Assembly: GCF_004358665.1 (NCBI RefSeq)
Contig: NZ_SMZR01000001.1
Span: 1,178,001-1,242,000 of the forward strand
From: Jeotgalibacillus sp. S-D1
GTDB taxonomy: Bacteria > Bacillota > Bacilli > Bacillales > Jeotgalibacillaceae
DNA: 64,000 nucleotides
Direction of reading: 5' to 3'
The notes under the pieces are model-generated. The model had not been told where the DNA came from, searched no databases, and worked only from the letters and a program-made list of their open reading frames with translations. Positions 33,233 to 41,864 of this stretch are shown one piece after another (the first letter of the stretch is position 1; each line of letters opens with the position of its first letter). Position numbers and translations under genes: made by a program.

Positions 33233-34219
33233 TTATTCTGCTTCTACGCCTTTTTCGTCATAGTATTTCTGTGCACCTGGATGCACTTCAATTCCTATGC
33301 CTTGCAGCGCTGTATCGGCTGAAATAAATTCACCTTTTGGATGGGAGATCGAATCGGTATTGTCATAAATTGATTTGGTAATCTCATAGACTAAATCCTC
33401 TGAAAGTTCAGATGACACTGCAAGCATTGCTTGAACAGCAACAGTTGGCACAGCGGATTCAAGACCATAGATGCCAGACGGCACTTCGTCTGTTGAATAG
33501 AAAGAATACTCATCCATCAGCGCCTGCGCCTTATCTTCTTCAATCGGTACAATGACAACATCAACTTGTGCAGCTAAGCCTTCAACTGCCCCTGTTGGCG
33601 TACCTCCCGTGATAAATGCTGCATCAATAGAACCATCCTGAATCCCCGTTGCAGAATCGTCAAAGGATAGGTTTTGAACGTCCATGTCATCAAATGAAAT
33701 ATCATGTGCGCCAAGGATCTGTTCAGCATTTAATCTGGTTCCTGAACCTGACTCCCCTACTGAAACTGTTTTACCCTTAAGGTCTTCAACAGATTCAATT
33801 CCAGAGTCTGCAGTTGTAACAATTTGGATTGTTTCCGGATAAAGTGTTCCAAGTCCCTGAATGGTTTCAATGGGAGCTTCAAACATTTGTGTACCCTCTA
33901 CTGCATAAGAGGCAATATCAGTCTGTACAAAGGCAATTTCCACTTCATTGTTATCAATCATCGCCATATTTTCTGCAGATGCGTTTGATGTCACCGCATC
34001 AGTTGTTATACCTGTAGCATCTTCAATAAGATTTGAAAAAGTACCACCAAGCGGATAATATGTACCGCCAGTCCCTCCGGTAGCAAGGCCAATGAAATCA
34101 GGATTACTTTCGCCTTCTCCGCCGCCGTTATCGCTGCTGTCGTCCCCTCCGCAAGCAGCCAGGATCATCGTCAAGGCTAACATCATAATGAAGCCCAGAA
34201 ATAACTTCTTCTTTTGCAT
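33233..34219 (-). CDS. TAXI-family TRAP transporter solute-binding lipoprotein
   Basis: 328 residues. A lipoprotein signal ends in the lipobox LAAC (C22 or close), followed by an Asp/Gly/Ser linker. The mature domain shows GLATGGTGGTYYPLGGTFSNL, IAFVQTDIASYA, GKTVSVGESGSGTRLNAEQIL and DAAFITGGTPTGA, all typical of TAXI binding proteins. AGGGGG is before the ATG and a good promoter precedes the gene. It is the first gene of the three-gene import operon. Confidence 0.93.
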   Translation of the reverse strand: MQKKKLFLGFIMMLALTMILAACGGDDSSDNGGGEGESNPDFIGLATGGTGGTYYPLGGTFSNLIEDATGITTDAVTSNASAENMAMIDNNEVEIAFVQTDIASYAVEGTQMFEAPIETIQGLGTLYPETIQIVTTADSGIESVEDLKGKTVSVGESGSGTRLNAEQILGAHDISFDDMDVQNLSFDDSATGIQDGSIDAAFITGGTPTGAVEGLAAQVDVVIVPIEEDKAQALMDEYSFYSTDEVPSGIYGLESAVPTVAVQAMLAVSSELSEDLVYEITKSIYDNTDSISHPKGEFISADTALQGIGIEVHPGAQKYYDEKGVEAE

Positions 34220-34262
34220 TGAATTTCCCCCTTTTATAAAATTACATTACTACGTATACTAT

Positions 34263-34291
34263 TTTATCACGCTATATTACATTTTTGTCAA
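34263..34291 (-). promoter_or_regulatory. Promoter of the TRAP operon
   Basis: Perfect TTGACA (34286-34291), 17-bp spacer, GATAAA (34263-34268). Confidence 0.65.
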
Positions 34292-34310
34292 ATGCAATTG
34301 AATAACAGGC

Positions 34311-34348
34311 ACAACAAAAGCCTTATAAACACTGATTTATAAGGCTTT
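34311..34348 (-). terminator. Terminator of the PgpA-family gene
   Basis: AAGCCTTATAAA pairs with TTTATAAGGCTT, followed on the minus strand by TTTGTTGTG. Confidence 0.75.
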
Positions 34349-34457
34349 GAATGTGTTTTATTATATGTTACAAGAAAATAACAACATTACATAGGATATT
34401 TTGTCACAATTTGACCACAGTGCTTTGTGTATAAAAATTGCATGGTATTTTCTTCAT

Positions 34458-35003
34458 TTATTCATCTTCAATTATTCGTCTTTCTTCTTTAGGGAGGTTT
34501 TCTTCGATGTCACGCTTGCGATGAGCGAGCCTTGAAGATGCATTTGCTGCTATGCTCGCGATCATATCATCCAAAAATGTATGCACGCCTCCTCCTACTT
34601 TGGTATCGAGCTTGGCGATAATGCCAATTTTATTTTTATCCAAATGTCCAAATGTTGTAACTGCTATGCTCCCATATCCCAAAGAAGCACCAAGAGCAAT
34701 GGTTTCATCGACTCCAAACAGCCCTTCATCCGCTTCTATAATTGATTGCAAGGGCTCTGACAGCTTTTTTTGTTCCGCCAGGCGGTCCAGTTCAACACCG
34801 ACTAAAAGCGCATGCTGGATCTCTCTTTTCAGCAGAACTTTTTCGACACTGTCAACGCATTCTTCTATCGTTAATTTATCATTATAAGGTCCCTGCATCT
34901 GCATAACGATCTCTGCAACATCCATTATCGTTACTCCACGATCCGATAAGCATGCATGGGCAGCCTTGGTTACTTCATGTGAATGCACTCTTTCAATTTT
35001 CAA
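34458..35003 (-). CDS. PgpA-family protein (YutG/YpjQ-like)
   Basis: 181-residue cytosolic form of the phosphatidylglycerophosphatase A fold: RGVTIMDVAEIVMQMQGPYN, FGVDETIALGASLGYGSIA, FGHLDKNKIGIIAKLD, GGGVHTFLDDMIASIAANAS. Bacillus has such soluble PgpA-like proteins without the membrane spans of the E. coli enzyme, and their substrate is uncertain. Start is TTG at 35003 behind GGGGG. Followed by its own terminator. Confidence 0.88.
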   Translation of the reverse strand: MKIERVHSHEVTKAAHACLSDRGVTIMDVAEIVMQMQGPYNDKLTIEECVDSVEKVLLKREIQHALLVGVELDRLAEQKKLSEPLQSIIEADEGLFGVDETIALGASLGYGSIAVTTFGHLDKNKIGIIAKLDTKVGGGVHTFLDDMIASIAANASSRLAHRKRDIEENLPKEERRIIEDE

Positions 35004-35130
35004 TTGAACAGCCCCCTAATTTAGCCAAGAAATCAATGCTTCCAAGGCAAGATGTCTAAGATCTTATGATACAATCTATCTGTAAACGCTTCAAATTATT
35101 TTTGATGAAAGTGAAATGGAGGAACAAATC

Positions 35131-35865
35131 ATGTCTAACACCGGCACAATTAATGAGCACAAATTATACAGCGATGCTCTTCAGGAAGAAATGACACTGC
35201 TCATTTATCTGCCTCATAATTATACCCCTCTTTATAAGTATACGGTTTTAATTGCTCAGGATGGCAAAGATTATTTTCAACTGGGGCGCCTCCCCCGATT
35301 AACCGACAAATTATTAACTGAGCAGGAAATTGAGAACATTATTATCGTAGGGGTTCCATATAAAGATGTTAAAGACCGGTCCCGAAAATATCATCCGGAT
35401 GGTGAACAGCACGAAGCCTATATTCGTTTTCTGGCACGTGAACTTGTTCCATATATCGATTCAGCATTTCCCACCTATCAAATGGGGCTTGGCCGGGCAT
35501 TGATTGGGGATTCTCTGGCTGGTACTGTATCCTTTAAAGCCGCCCTTAAATATCCCCATACATTCGGCCGGGTCATTATGCAGTCACCTTTAGTAAATGA
35601 CGGGGTTTTGGATGCAGTCAAATCCTTTCAGGACGTACATTTATTGAATGTATACCATATTATTGGCAAAGGTGAAACAGCGGTGAAAACAACAAGAGGC
35701 TCAGAAGAAGATTTCCTGTCTCCAAATCGACAGCTTCATCAGTTGATGATTCGACAGAATTTTTCTGTCTTTTATGAAGAATTTGACGGCGGACATACAT
35801 GGAAGTATTGGCAGCCGGATTTGGAACGCGTTATGAAAATGATGTTTAGCAAAACGCCTTATTAA
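35131..35865 (+). CDS. yjcH: Esterase-family protein YjcH
   Basis: 244 residues with the alpha/beta-hydrolase layout of the esterase D/enterochelin esterase group: VLIAQDGKDYFQLGRLP, the nucleophile elbow IGDSLAG, and the His in GGHTWKYWQPDL near the C-terminus. GGAGGA is placed for the ATG at 35131; the frame's first ATG at 35116 overlaps that box. It lies with yjcG and yjcF as in Bacillus subtilis. The natural ester is unknown. Confidence 0.88.
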   Translation: MSNTGTINEHKLYSDALQEEMTLLIYLPHNYTPLYKYTVLIAQDGKDYFQLGRLPRLTDKLLTEQEIENIIIVGVPYKDVKDRSRKYHPDGEQHEAYIRFLARELVPYIDSAFPTYQMGLGRALIGDSLAGTVSFKAALKYPHTFGRVIMQSPLVNDGVLDAVKSFQDVHLLNVYHIIGKGETAVKTTRGSEEDFLSPNRQLHQLMIRQNFSVFYEEFDGGHTWKYWQPDLERVMKMMFSKTPY

Positions 35866-35948
35866 TTTTTTTCTTTTCTTATCACCCATTTGATATAATG
35901 AAGAAGAATTTATATGCTTATTGATTAGTTCACGAGGAGGTATAAAAG

Positions 35949-36467
35949 ATGATGAAATTTGGAATTGCAGTTTTCCCATCTAAAAAGCTACAAGATTTAG
36001 CAAATTCTTACCGAAAAAGGTATGATCCTCATTATTCATTAATACCGCCGCATCTTACAATAAAGAATCCGTTTGAAGCAACAGATGAGGAAATTCGTGA
36101 AATTGCGAAAAAGTTAGCGAAAGTTGGGGAACAAACAAAACCCTTTACCTTACGTGCGTTTAAGATCAGTTCTTTTCAGCCTGTCAACAATGTCATTTAC
36201 ATGAAGGTGGATTCAACCCCTGAACTGCTTGCTCTTCATGATGCACTTCATACTGATGATCTTGGCGGTGCGCCGGAGTTTTCATTTGTGCCTCATATCA
36301 CCATTGCGCAAAAACTCTCGGATGATGAACATTCGGATGTTTATGAATCTTTACGGATGGCCGGCGTGAACCATGAAGAAACAGTAGACCGTTTCCACCT
36401 GCTTTACCAATTGGAAAATGGTTCATGGACTGTGCACGAAACCTTCCGTATTGGAAAGGACGAGTAA
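35949..36467 (+). CDS. yjcG: 2H-phosphoesterase family protein YjcG
   Basis: 172 residues with the two H-x-T motifs of the 2'-5' RNA ligase/2H phosphoesterase fold, PHLTIK near 35 and PHITIA near 118. GAGGAGG is 8 nt before the ATG; a second ATG follows immediately. It is 3 bp from yjcF, so cotranscribed. RNA or cyclic-nucleotide end processing is possible; the substrate has not been identified here. Confidence 0.9.
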   Translation: MMKFGIAVFPSKKLQDLANSYRKRYDPHYSLIPPHLTIKNPFEATDEEIREIAKKLAKVGEQTKPFTLRAFKISSFQPVNNVIYMKVDSTPELLALHDALHTDDLGGAPEFSFVPHITIAQKLSDDEHSDVYESLRMAGVNHEETVDRFHLLYQLENGSWTVHETFRIGKDE

Positions 36468-36470
36468 AAT

Positions 36471-36893
36471 ATGAGGGTAGTACATGCTTTGACTGAACAG
36501 GATAAACAGATTGCTTTTGCCCTGCGAAAAGCGGTATTTGTAGAAGAACAGGGCGTTCCTGAAGAAGAAGAGCTGGACGAACTGGACAGCACTTCTGAGC
36601 ACTTTCTTTTATATGCCGGAAATGAACCTATAGGTGCCGGACGATTCCGCTCCTATGATAACGCGGGAAAATTTGAACGTATTTGTATTCTTTCTTCACA
36701 CCGTGGGAAAGGCGCCGGCTCATTTATAATGAAAGAAATTGAAAGGTTCGCTGGGAAAAACGGTTTTCAAACGTTACGATTGAATGCCCAAACGCAGGCT
36801 CTTTCATTTTATGAAAAATTGGGTTACCGTATTACTTCAGAAGAATTTTCAGACGCCGGAATTCCTCACAGAGCGATGGAAAAAGTTTTATAA
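36471..36893 (+). CDS. yjcF: GNAT acetyltransferase YjcF
   Basis: 140 residues of GNAT fold: ALRKAVFVEEQGVPEEEELD (ElaA-like start), GAGRFRSY, RICILSSHRGKGAGSFIMKEIE (acetyl-CoA loop) and LNAQTQALSFYEKLGYRI. AAAGGA precedes the ATG 3 bp after yjcG, and a strong terminator follows. Substrate unknown. Confidence 0.9.
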   Translation: MRVVHALTEQDKQIAFALRKAVFVEEQGVPEEEELDELDSTSEHFLLYAGNEPIGAGRFRSYDNAGKFERICILSSHRGKGAGSFIMKEIERFAGKNGFQTLRLNAQTQALSFYEKLGYRITSEEFSDAGIPHRAMEKVL

Positions 36894-36935
36894 AAAAGAT
36901 GCCAGACGAAAATACTTCGTTTGGCATCTTTTTTT
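36892..36935. terminator. Terminator after yjcF, usable in both directions
   Basis: AAAAGATGCCA...CGAA pairs with TTCG.TTGGCATCTTTT, with T runs on both strands. It serves yjcF and possibly the convergent small gene. Confidence 0.85.
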
Positions 36936-36937
36936 GT

Positions 36938-37183
36938 TTAGATCAAGTCATTTATATAAAGACCTTTTCCTGTATATCTAAAATGATCTGAAGGCTGAAT
37001 TTTGTCAGACAGCTTTTTCTTATCTTCTTTTCGATTGTCAAAACAAACTTTTTGAGCCCCAGTGAAACAATTATAAGGAGCAATTCGGTTAATGGGAAGG
37101 ATCCGATACCGGGGGTCGTTCCTCCTTACCCTGTCAGCGTAATGCTGGTACTGAATTGAACTGCGCGGCTCAATATATCCCAA
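36938..37183 (-). CDS. Hypothetical protein, 81 residues
   Basis: TTG start at 37183 with GGAGGAG 6 nt upstream. Polar, basic protein (YIEPRSSIQYQHYADRVRRN... ending GKGLYINDLI) with two Cys. I do not recognise the family. The strong ribosome site supports it as real. Confidence 0.65.
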   Translation of the reverse strand: MGYIEPRSSIQYQHYADRVRRNDPRYRILPINRIAPYNCFTGAQKVCFDNRKEDKKKLSDKIQPSDHFRYTGKGLYINDLI

Positions 37184-37286
37184 CTGTCACTCCTCCCCCC
37201 AAAAAAGGATTGTTAATGAAGAATACCCTGTTTTATCATTAACTAACCCATTAACAGCAGAGTACTACTCAATTGGGATAAACGAA

Positions 37287-37541
37287 TTATTTTTTATTGA
37301 TCATATCGGTAATCGTATTAAAATCAATTGATTTACCTTTAGCCGTTATCGTTTCAACAATTTTGTCTTCCAATTCTTTTGTAATCGGCTTATTTGCAAC
37401 AGTTGATACTTGTTTGATTAGCTTACGTACTGTTTTATCATCTTTAAAGTCCGCATTTTGAAATGCCTGTGCTAATGAAAAAACGTTCTCCATGCTAACA
37501 CCTGTTTTTTGTTCAATTCGTTTAAAAAAAGCATCATTCAT
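37287..37541 (-). CDS. spoVIF: Stage VI sporulation protein F
   Basis: About 84 residues: MNDAFFKRIEQKTGVSMENV, LAQAFQNADFKDDKTVRKLI, ANKPITKELEDKIVETI and FNTITDMINKK follow Bacillus subtilis SpoVIF (YjcC), a small protein needed for late spore coat assembly through GerE. GGAGGGG is placed for the second of two ATGs (37541; 37544 possible). Confidence 0.9.
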   Translation of the reverse strand: MNDAFFKRIEQKTGVSMENVFSLAQAFQNADFKDDKTVRKLIKQVSTVANKPITKELEDKIVETITAKGKSIDFNTITDMINKK

Positions 37542-37610
37542 CATATTCCCCTCCTCTATCATCTCTAGCATTATATGTAGAGGCTTCCTGATTGGTTCAA
37601 AAGGAGCTCA

Positions 37611-37643
37611 AAATAAAAAGTGGAACCCTTAAAGGATTCCACC
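37611..37643 (-). terminator. Terminator of the YjcZ-like gene
   Basis: TGGAATCC/GGGTTCCA stem on the minus strand, followed by CTTTTTATTTT. Confidence 0.8.
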
Positions 37644-37650
37644 ATTTGTA

Positions 37651-37794
37651 TTAGCAAAAACTTGCACCGACAATAATTAACAGGATGAAGAGGACTACAA
37701 TTAAAACGAATGTAGAGTAGCCACCACCGTAGCCACCACCGTAACCACAGCCACAGCCTCCATAGCCGCCACCGTAACCGCCGTAACCAAACAT
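37651..37794 (-). CDS. YjcZ-family sporulation protein
   Basis: 47 residues in two parts. A Gly/Tyr-rich N-terminal half ([20 protein letters not shown]...) is followed by one hydrophobic segment ([17 protein letters not shown]) and ends in ASFC. This is the YjcZ family pattern of small Bacillaceae sporulation proteins. GGAGGTGAGG precedes the ATG. It was too short to stand out by length alone. Confidence 0.88.
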   Translation of the reverse strand: MFGYGGYGGGYGGCGCGYGGGYGGGYSTFVLIVVLFILLIIVGASFC

Positions 37795-37823
37795 GAACCT
37801 CACCTCCCCCTTTCCTTCTTTCA

Positions 37824-37832
37824 TATACTATG
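37824..37832 (-). promoter_or_regulatory. Candidate SigK-type -10 element for the YjcZ-like gene
   Basis: The minus strand reads CATAGTATA, matching the mother-cell -10 consensus CATANNNTA, about 30 bp before the start codon. The -35 element is not clear. Confidence 0.4.
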
Positions 37833-37877
37833 AGTGGTTTTACTCAAAGGCGTGGGCGAAATAAGGGTTTTGAGTGA

Positions 37878-38234
37878 TTATCCTTTTGGTTTAAATAAAA
37901 CAGCACCGATAAAGCCAAAAATAATGGCTGCAGATATACCGGAGCTGGTTACTTTAAACATACCGGTTAACACACCGATTATTCCATGCTTTTCCGATTC
38001 CTCCATAGCCCCGTGAAGCAGGGCATTCCCAAATGATGTAATAGGAACTGTAGCACCTGCGCCAGCAAAATCAATTAATGGCTCATAAAGACCAATTGTA
38101 TCAAGCACAGCACCTGCTACAACAAGCGTGCTTAAAGTATGAGCTGGCGTCAGCTTCCCGACATCCATTAAAAGCTGTCCAATCACACAAATTGAACCTC
38201 CAACTACAAACGCCCAAAAAAAGAAAGGCAACAT
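37878..38234 (-). CDS. spoVAE: Stage V sporulation protein AE (SpoVAEb type)
   Basis: 118-residue membrane protein with three or four spans: [55 protein letters not shown] and [11 protein letters not shown]. The block [21 protein letters not shown] is shared with SpoVAC. It is part of the inner-membrane channel that moves dipicolinic acid into the forespore and out on germination. GGGAGAG precedes the ATG, 3 bp after spoVAD. Confidence 0.93.
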   Translation of the reverse strand: MLPFFFWAFVVGGSICVIGQLLMDVGKLTPAHTLSTLVVAGAVLDTIGLYEPLIDFAGAGATVPITSFGNALLHGAMEESEKHGIIGVLTGMFKVTSSGISAAIIFGFIGAVLFKPKG

Positions 38235-38237
38235 GAT

Positions 38238-39281
38238 TTAACTCTCCCTTCCATGCCTGGAACTGTTATCAGCGCATACCAGTTCAACAGCGTGTGCAAT
38301 ACAGGGGATGGATTCTCCCTGCTGAAAGGTAAGAGGTGATAATAAAGCTCCTGTAGCAACTGCAAGAATTTTTTTAATTGAACCTTTTTCTAATTCTTTT
38401 AAAAAATGACTGTAAATCATCATTGCGGAACAAGCCGGTCCACTTGCACCAGCCTGTACAGCAGGATCATCAAGGTACATCAATTTTCCACAATCGAGAA
38501 ATTGTTCTTCCTTAAAGTGCCAGCCTTTTTCTTTTAATAAATCTTCCGTAATACTATGGCCGATCCAGGCCAAATCCCCGGTAACAATTAGGTCGAAATC
38601 TTCAGGGGACTGATTCGTCTGCCTAAAATGACGGTCAATCACATCTGCTGCAGCAGGCGCCATAGCAGCCCCCATATTAAACGGATCCTTAATTCCTTTA
38701 TCCAGCACTTTTCCAATTGTTGCTTTTTCAATATGTGCAATGGCTTTATTTTGTGATGATTCTCTTCCTATTAAAGCAACACCTGCTCCAGTGACTGTCC
38801 ACTGTGCGGTAGGAGGTTTTTGACCGCCATACTCAGTCGGATAACGAAATTGCTTTTCGACTGCTGCATTATGGCTGGAGGCACCAGTCAGCACATTGTC
38901 ACAATAACCGCCGTCAACCAATGCTGCCGATAAAGCAAGTCCTTCCATAGAAGTGGCACATGCACTGAATAAACCTAAATAAGGGGTTGAAAATGTTCTG
39001 GCAGCTAAACTTGATGGTGTAATTTGATTTATTAAATCTCCCATTAAAAGGGCGTCAATATCTTCTGCCAGCACAGCTGACTTTGAAAGAACCGTATCCA
39101 CTGCATCTTCAATTAAGATCCTATTTGCTTTTTCAAAACTGTCCTGCTCCATCCAAAGACTGTCTTTACAAGCATCAAAAATAGAGCTGTAAGGGCTCTT
39201 CTTTTCAAAAGGGCCGCCTATTACTCCTGTAGAGAGGATAGAGGGTTTATGTTGAAAGATCCATGTTTTCCCCTGTTTCAT
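38238..39281 (-). CDS. spoVAD: Stage V sporulation protein AD
   Basis: 347 residues of thiolase-like fold that binds dipicolinic acid: SILSTGVIGGPFEKKS, LFSACATSMEGLALSAALVDGG (Cys site), GAGVALIG and DPAVQAGASGPACSAMMIYS. The start ATG at 39281 overlaps the spoVAC stop codon by 4 nt (ATGA) with GGGGAGTG upstream, so the longer frame from 39296 is rejected. Middle gene of the spoVAC-AD-AE set. Confidence 0.93.
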   Translation of the reverse strand: MKQGKTWIFQHKPSILSTGVIGGPFEKKSPYSSIFDACKDSLWMEQDSFEKANRILIEDAVDTVLSKSAVLAEDIDALLMGDLINQITPSSLAARTFSTPYLGLFSACATSMEGLALSAALVDGGYCDNVLTGASSHNAAVEKQFRYPTEYGGQKPPTAQWTVTGAGVALIGRESSQNKAIAHIEKATIGKVLDKGIKDPFNMGAAMAPAAADVIDRHFRQTNQSPEDFDLIVTGDLAWIGHSITEDLLKEKGWHFKEEQFLDCGKLMYLDDPAVQAGASGPACSAMMIYSHFLKELEKGSIKKILAVATGALLSPLTFQQGESIPCIAHAVELVCADNSSRHGRES

Positions 39282-39745
39282 CCAATCACTCCCCATTGGA
39301 TAAGAAGCGTTTTAATGATTGCAAGGAAAAAAGCCGATACCACGCCAAAGACGATTACTGAGCCTGCCAGCTTAAACATATTCCCTCCTACCCCCAACAC
39401 ATATCCTTCTGTTTTATGTTCGATGGCAGCGCTGATGATAGCATTACCAAAGCCCGTAACAGGAACCGCGCTTCCTGCTCCTGCAAATTGACCCAGCCTA
39501 TCGTATAGTCCCAGCCCGGTGACAATCATTGCAAGAAATATCATTACCGACACAGTCGGATTTCCAGCTGTTTGTTCGGTAAACGAAAAATATAATACGA
39601 ATACTACGGTTACAGCCTGTCCTATCGCACATATAAGGCCGCCTACCAGAAAAGCTTTTACACAATTCAGCAGAACAGGACGCTTCCGGTCATGAACTGC
39701 TGCAAGGTCCTGATAAGCTTTTTGACTTGCCGACTGCTTTTTCAA
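39278..39745 (-). CDS. spoVAC: Stage V sporulation protein AC
   Basis: 155-residue membrane protein with about five spans and the family block LGLYDRLGQFAGAGSAVPVTGFGNAI. SpoVAC acts as a mechanosensitive channel component for dipicolinic acid. Start is TTG at 39745 behind GGGGGAGA, 11 bp after the lipoprotein gene. Confidence 0.93.
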   Translation of the reverse strand: MKKQSASQKAYQDLAAVHDRKRPVLLNCVKAFLVGGLICAIGQAVTVVFVLYFSFTEQTAGNPTVSVMIFLAMIVTGLGLYDRLGQFAGAGSAVPVTGFGNAIISAAIEHKTEGYVLGVGGNMFKLAGSVIVFGVVSAFFLAIIKTLLIQWGVIG

Positions 39746-39756
39746 AACGTCTCCCC

Positions 39757-40188
39757 CTAAGTCATTTCGTTTTTTAAATGGATTATCTCATAGAGTTTTT
39801 TTTCAGCCTCTTGACCAGTCAGTTCTTTTTTTTCCCACTGTTCATAGAGGTTGTAGGACTCAAGAAAGATTTTAAAATCGCTTGATACATCTACATCCTT
39901 ATCAGGAAACTCATCTTTCAGCCATGTTGTAAGCTTCTTTTCAATTGATTTCATCTTAAACCGGTTAAGATGACGAACTTTGTACGTCACAAGAATTTTG
40001 TCTTTGGCTGCGATTACAACCGTGTCATAAATTTCGTCCGTATCCTCAATTTGCTGTTTTATTGATGACACCAAATCCTTATGTCCATCATGGATAATCA
40101 TTTCTGCCGGACCTACTTTCTGAAAAACAGCACAGCCTCCAAGAAGCAAAATAATCATCATTAATAAACCCAGGCGACATATTTTCAT
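39757..40188 (-). CDS. YhcN/YlaJ-like sporulation lipoprotein
   Basis: 143 residues. The lipoprotein signal MKICRLGLLMMIILLLGGC has its lipobox Cys at 19. A soluble domain with DTVVIAAKDKILVTYKVRH and MKSIEKKLTTWLKDEFPDKDVDVSSD matches the YhcN/YlaJ group of spore inner-membrane lipoproteins. It leads the spoVA operon. GAGGG is before the ATG. Role in the spore is poorly defined. Confidence 0.85.
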   Translation of the reverse strand: MKICRLGLLMMIILLLGGCAVFQKVGPAEMIIHDGHKDLVSSIKQQIEDTDEIYDTVVIAAKDKILVTYKVRHLNRFKMKSIEKKLTTWLKDEFPDKDVDVSSDFKIFLESYNLYEQWEKKELTGQEAEKKLYEIIHLKNEMT

Positions 40189-40352
40189 TTTTCATCCCTC
40201 GCAATATTCAGTTCAAATGTTTTTTACTCCTATCTAGTTTGTATCAGTTTTAAAATTTCATGCTTATTTAGAAAAAACAAGGCGCATGACTATTCCAATA
40301 AGGAACCTGATGAATACTTTATATAGAATCCAATGTAAAGGAGGAGAAATTA

Positions 40353-40859
40353 ATGAGCTGTTGTGGAAAAAATGATAGCGTAAGGGATTTTGAAAGCTGC
40401 GTATGCGAGGTGGTACGTGCAATTAAGGATATACAAGATGCTGAGGTAGAATGTCCGCCTTGTCTGACTAGCTGCTTCCTGGAGCCACTTGGAGATCTAA
40501 CAAGCCCGTCACGCAGACATCCTGCGGATACACGTGTATTCGTTTTAAAAACGAAAGATGGTTCACCGTTTCACGCGTTTTTCCATGAAAATCATGGAAA
40601 AGAACACGGCTGTATTTCAATCTACTTCCGAGTAGAAGACATTTTTGATAACTGCTGTGCTACACTTCGTGTGCTTAAGCCAGTTGATAAAGAACGCGAC
40701 ACTGTAAACCTGTTTACAGACTGCGGATCTAAGCTGAATTTAAGCAAGCTTTGTAAAGTTGATTATTTCGAGGCAACGGATAGCTGTATCACAGTCGACC
40801 TGAAATGCTTCTGTGCAGTACAATGTATTAAAGACGTATATCTTGATATTTGTGACTGA
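40353..40859 (+). CDS. cotZ: Spore crust/coat protein CotY/CotZ
   Basis: 168 residues, Cys-rich (about 15 Cys): MSCCGKNDSVRDFESCVCEV, VECPPCLTSCFLEPLG, VFVLKTKDGSPFHAFF, FRVEDIFDNCCATLRVL and a Cys-rich C-terminus. CotY and CotZ form disulfide-linked crust or exosporium layers. They are paralogues and eye inspection cannot separate them, so the symbol is provisional. AAAGGAGGAG precedes the ATG. It is divergent from the spoVA operon and convergent with cotO. Confidence 0.9.
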   Translation: MSCCGKNDSVRDFESCVCEVVRAIKDIQDAEVECPPCLTSCFLEPLGDLTSPSRRHPADTRVFVLKTKDGSPFHAFFHENHGKEHGCISIYFRVEDIFDNCCATLRVLKPVDKERDTVNLFTDCGSKLNLSKLCKVDYFEATDSCITVDLKCFCAVQCIKDVYLDICD

Positions 40860-41048
40860 GGATGAAGCGATCCCCCCTGATCGTCATCAGGACTTGGTAG
40901 GGAACCTGTATAGATGCGAAGGCAGATCTCTTATATAACATAGTAATAATTCAATAATCCATTCGTGTTGAAGCACTTACATGTTTATTCGAGTATTTGT
41001 TTACCTTTAATTTAATATACCGTTCGATCTTTCTACGAACAAATTAAA

Positions 41049-41080
41049 CCGCCCTGCATCAGCAGGGCGGCCTTTTTATT
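41049..41080. terminator. Terminator between cotZ and cotO
   Basis: CCGCCCTGC-ATCA-GCAGGGCGG followed by CCTTTTTATT on the plus strand; it can also stop minus-strand transcripts. Confidence 0.85.
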
Positions 41081-41600
41081 AGCTAATAAAAATATTCAGA
41101 AGCTCCTCTTTTTTTCTCGTGACGATTTCTCCCTCTTTTACTGTAATGCACAGCTCCTCTTCATCACAGGATTCCAGTACACCTCTAACATGTGTTTTAT
41201 CACTAAAAACGAACATGCACATAAAAGGAGCTTTTTTCCCTATAAAAGGCTTTAAATAATCCAGTCTTTCTTCTACATCCATATCCTTAAAAGGCTTTAA
41301 TTGTTGAAAACGAGGTTTCTTCATATCATGTTTTGGTGCAGTTTCTTCTTGTATTTCCATTTCCTCTTCGGGCTCTTCTTTATGAGCAGTGTGATTTTTT
41401 TCTTTCTTCACATGTCCAAGCGGCTCCACACTAAATTTTTTCTTTGAAGCTGGTTTTTTTATTTTTGCATCTGAATCTGCCTCTTTTGATCGCGTGGTTT
41501 GATACACTTGCTGCATCGAAGGTTTGGCGCAGTCAAATTTAGGCTGATTAATGTATAGTAAGGGATTATGTGAACGCTTATTTTCATCTTTGTTTTTCAT
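41079..41600 (-). CDS. cotO: Spore coat protein CotO
   Basis: 173 residues from the ATG at 41600 (AAAGGGG 7 nt upstream). A long, highly charged and variable N-terminal two thirds (Lys/Glu-rich) is followed by a conserved C-terminal domain: FKDMDVEERLDYLKPFIGKK, APFMCMF and VRGVLESC through NIFIS. This layout, and the place between cotZ and fabI, matches CotO (YjbX), a morphogenetic protein of the outer coat. Confidence 0.85.
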   Translation of the reverse strand: MKNKDENKRSHNPLLYINQPKFDCAKPSMQQVYQTTRSKEADSDAKIKKPASKKKFSVEPLGHVKKEKNHTAHKEEPEEEMEIQEETAPKHDMKKPRFQQLKPFKDMDVEERLDYLKPFIGKKAPFMCMFVFSDKTHVRGVLESCDEEELCITVKEGEIVTRKKEELLNIFIS

Positions 41601-41781
41601 GGGAATCCCCTTTCTCATTCGTCTTCTTGAATAAAGTATATGAGAAAGTTAAATAAAGATGATTTTTTGCTAAAAAAAGATGTATTTCCATAACTGGACC
41701 CTGAAATAGAATGAGGGTAAGTGTGGGGATATAATGAAGACTGTACAGGAGACCGGTTCATTTCCGCTGCATTGGATGATC

Positions 41782-41833
41782 AAAAATATAAAAAGAATGC
41801 TCTCACGAAAATTTTTGATGTGAGAGCATTCTT
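41782..41833 (-). terminator. Terminator of fabI
   Basis: AAGAATGCTCTCAC (41793-41806) pairs with GTGAGAGCATTCTT (41820-41833); TTTTATATTTTTG follows on the minus strand. Confidence 0.88.
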
Positions 41834-41864
41834 ATGGTTTTTGTCTTAATTTACCATTTAAACA

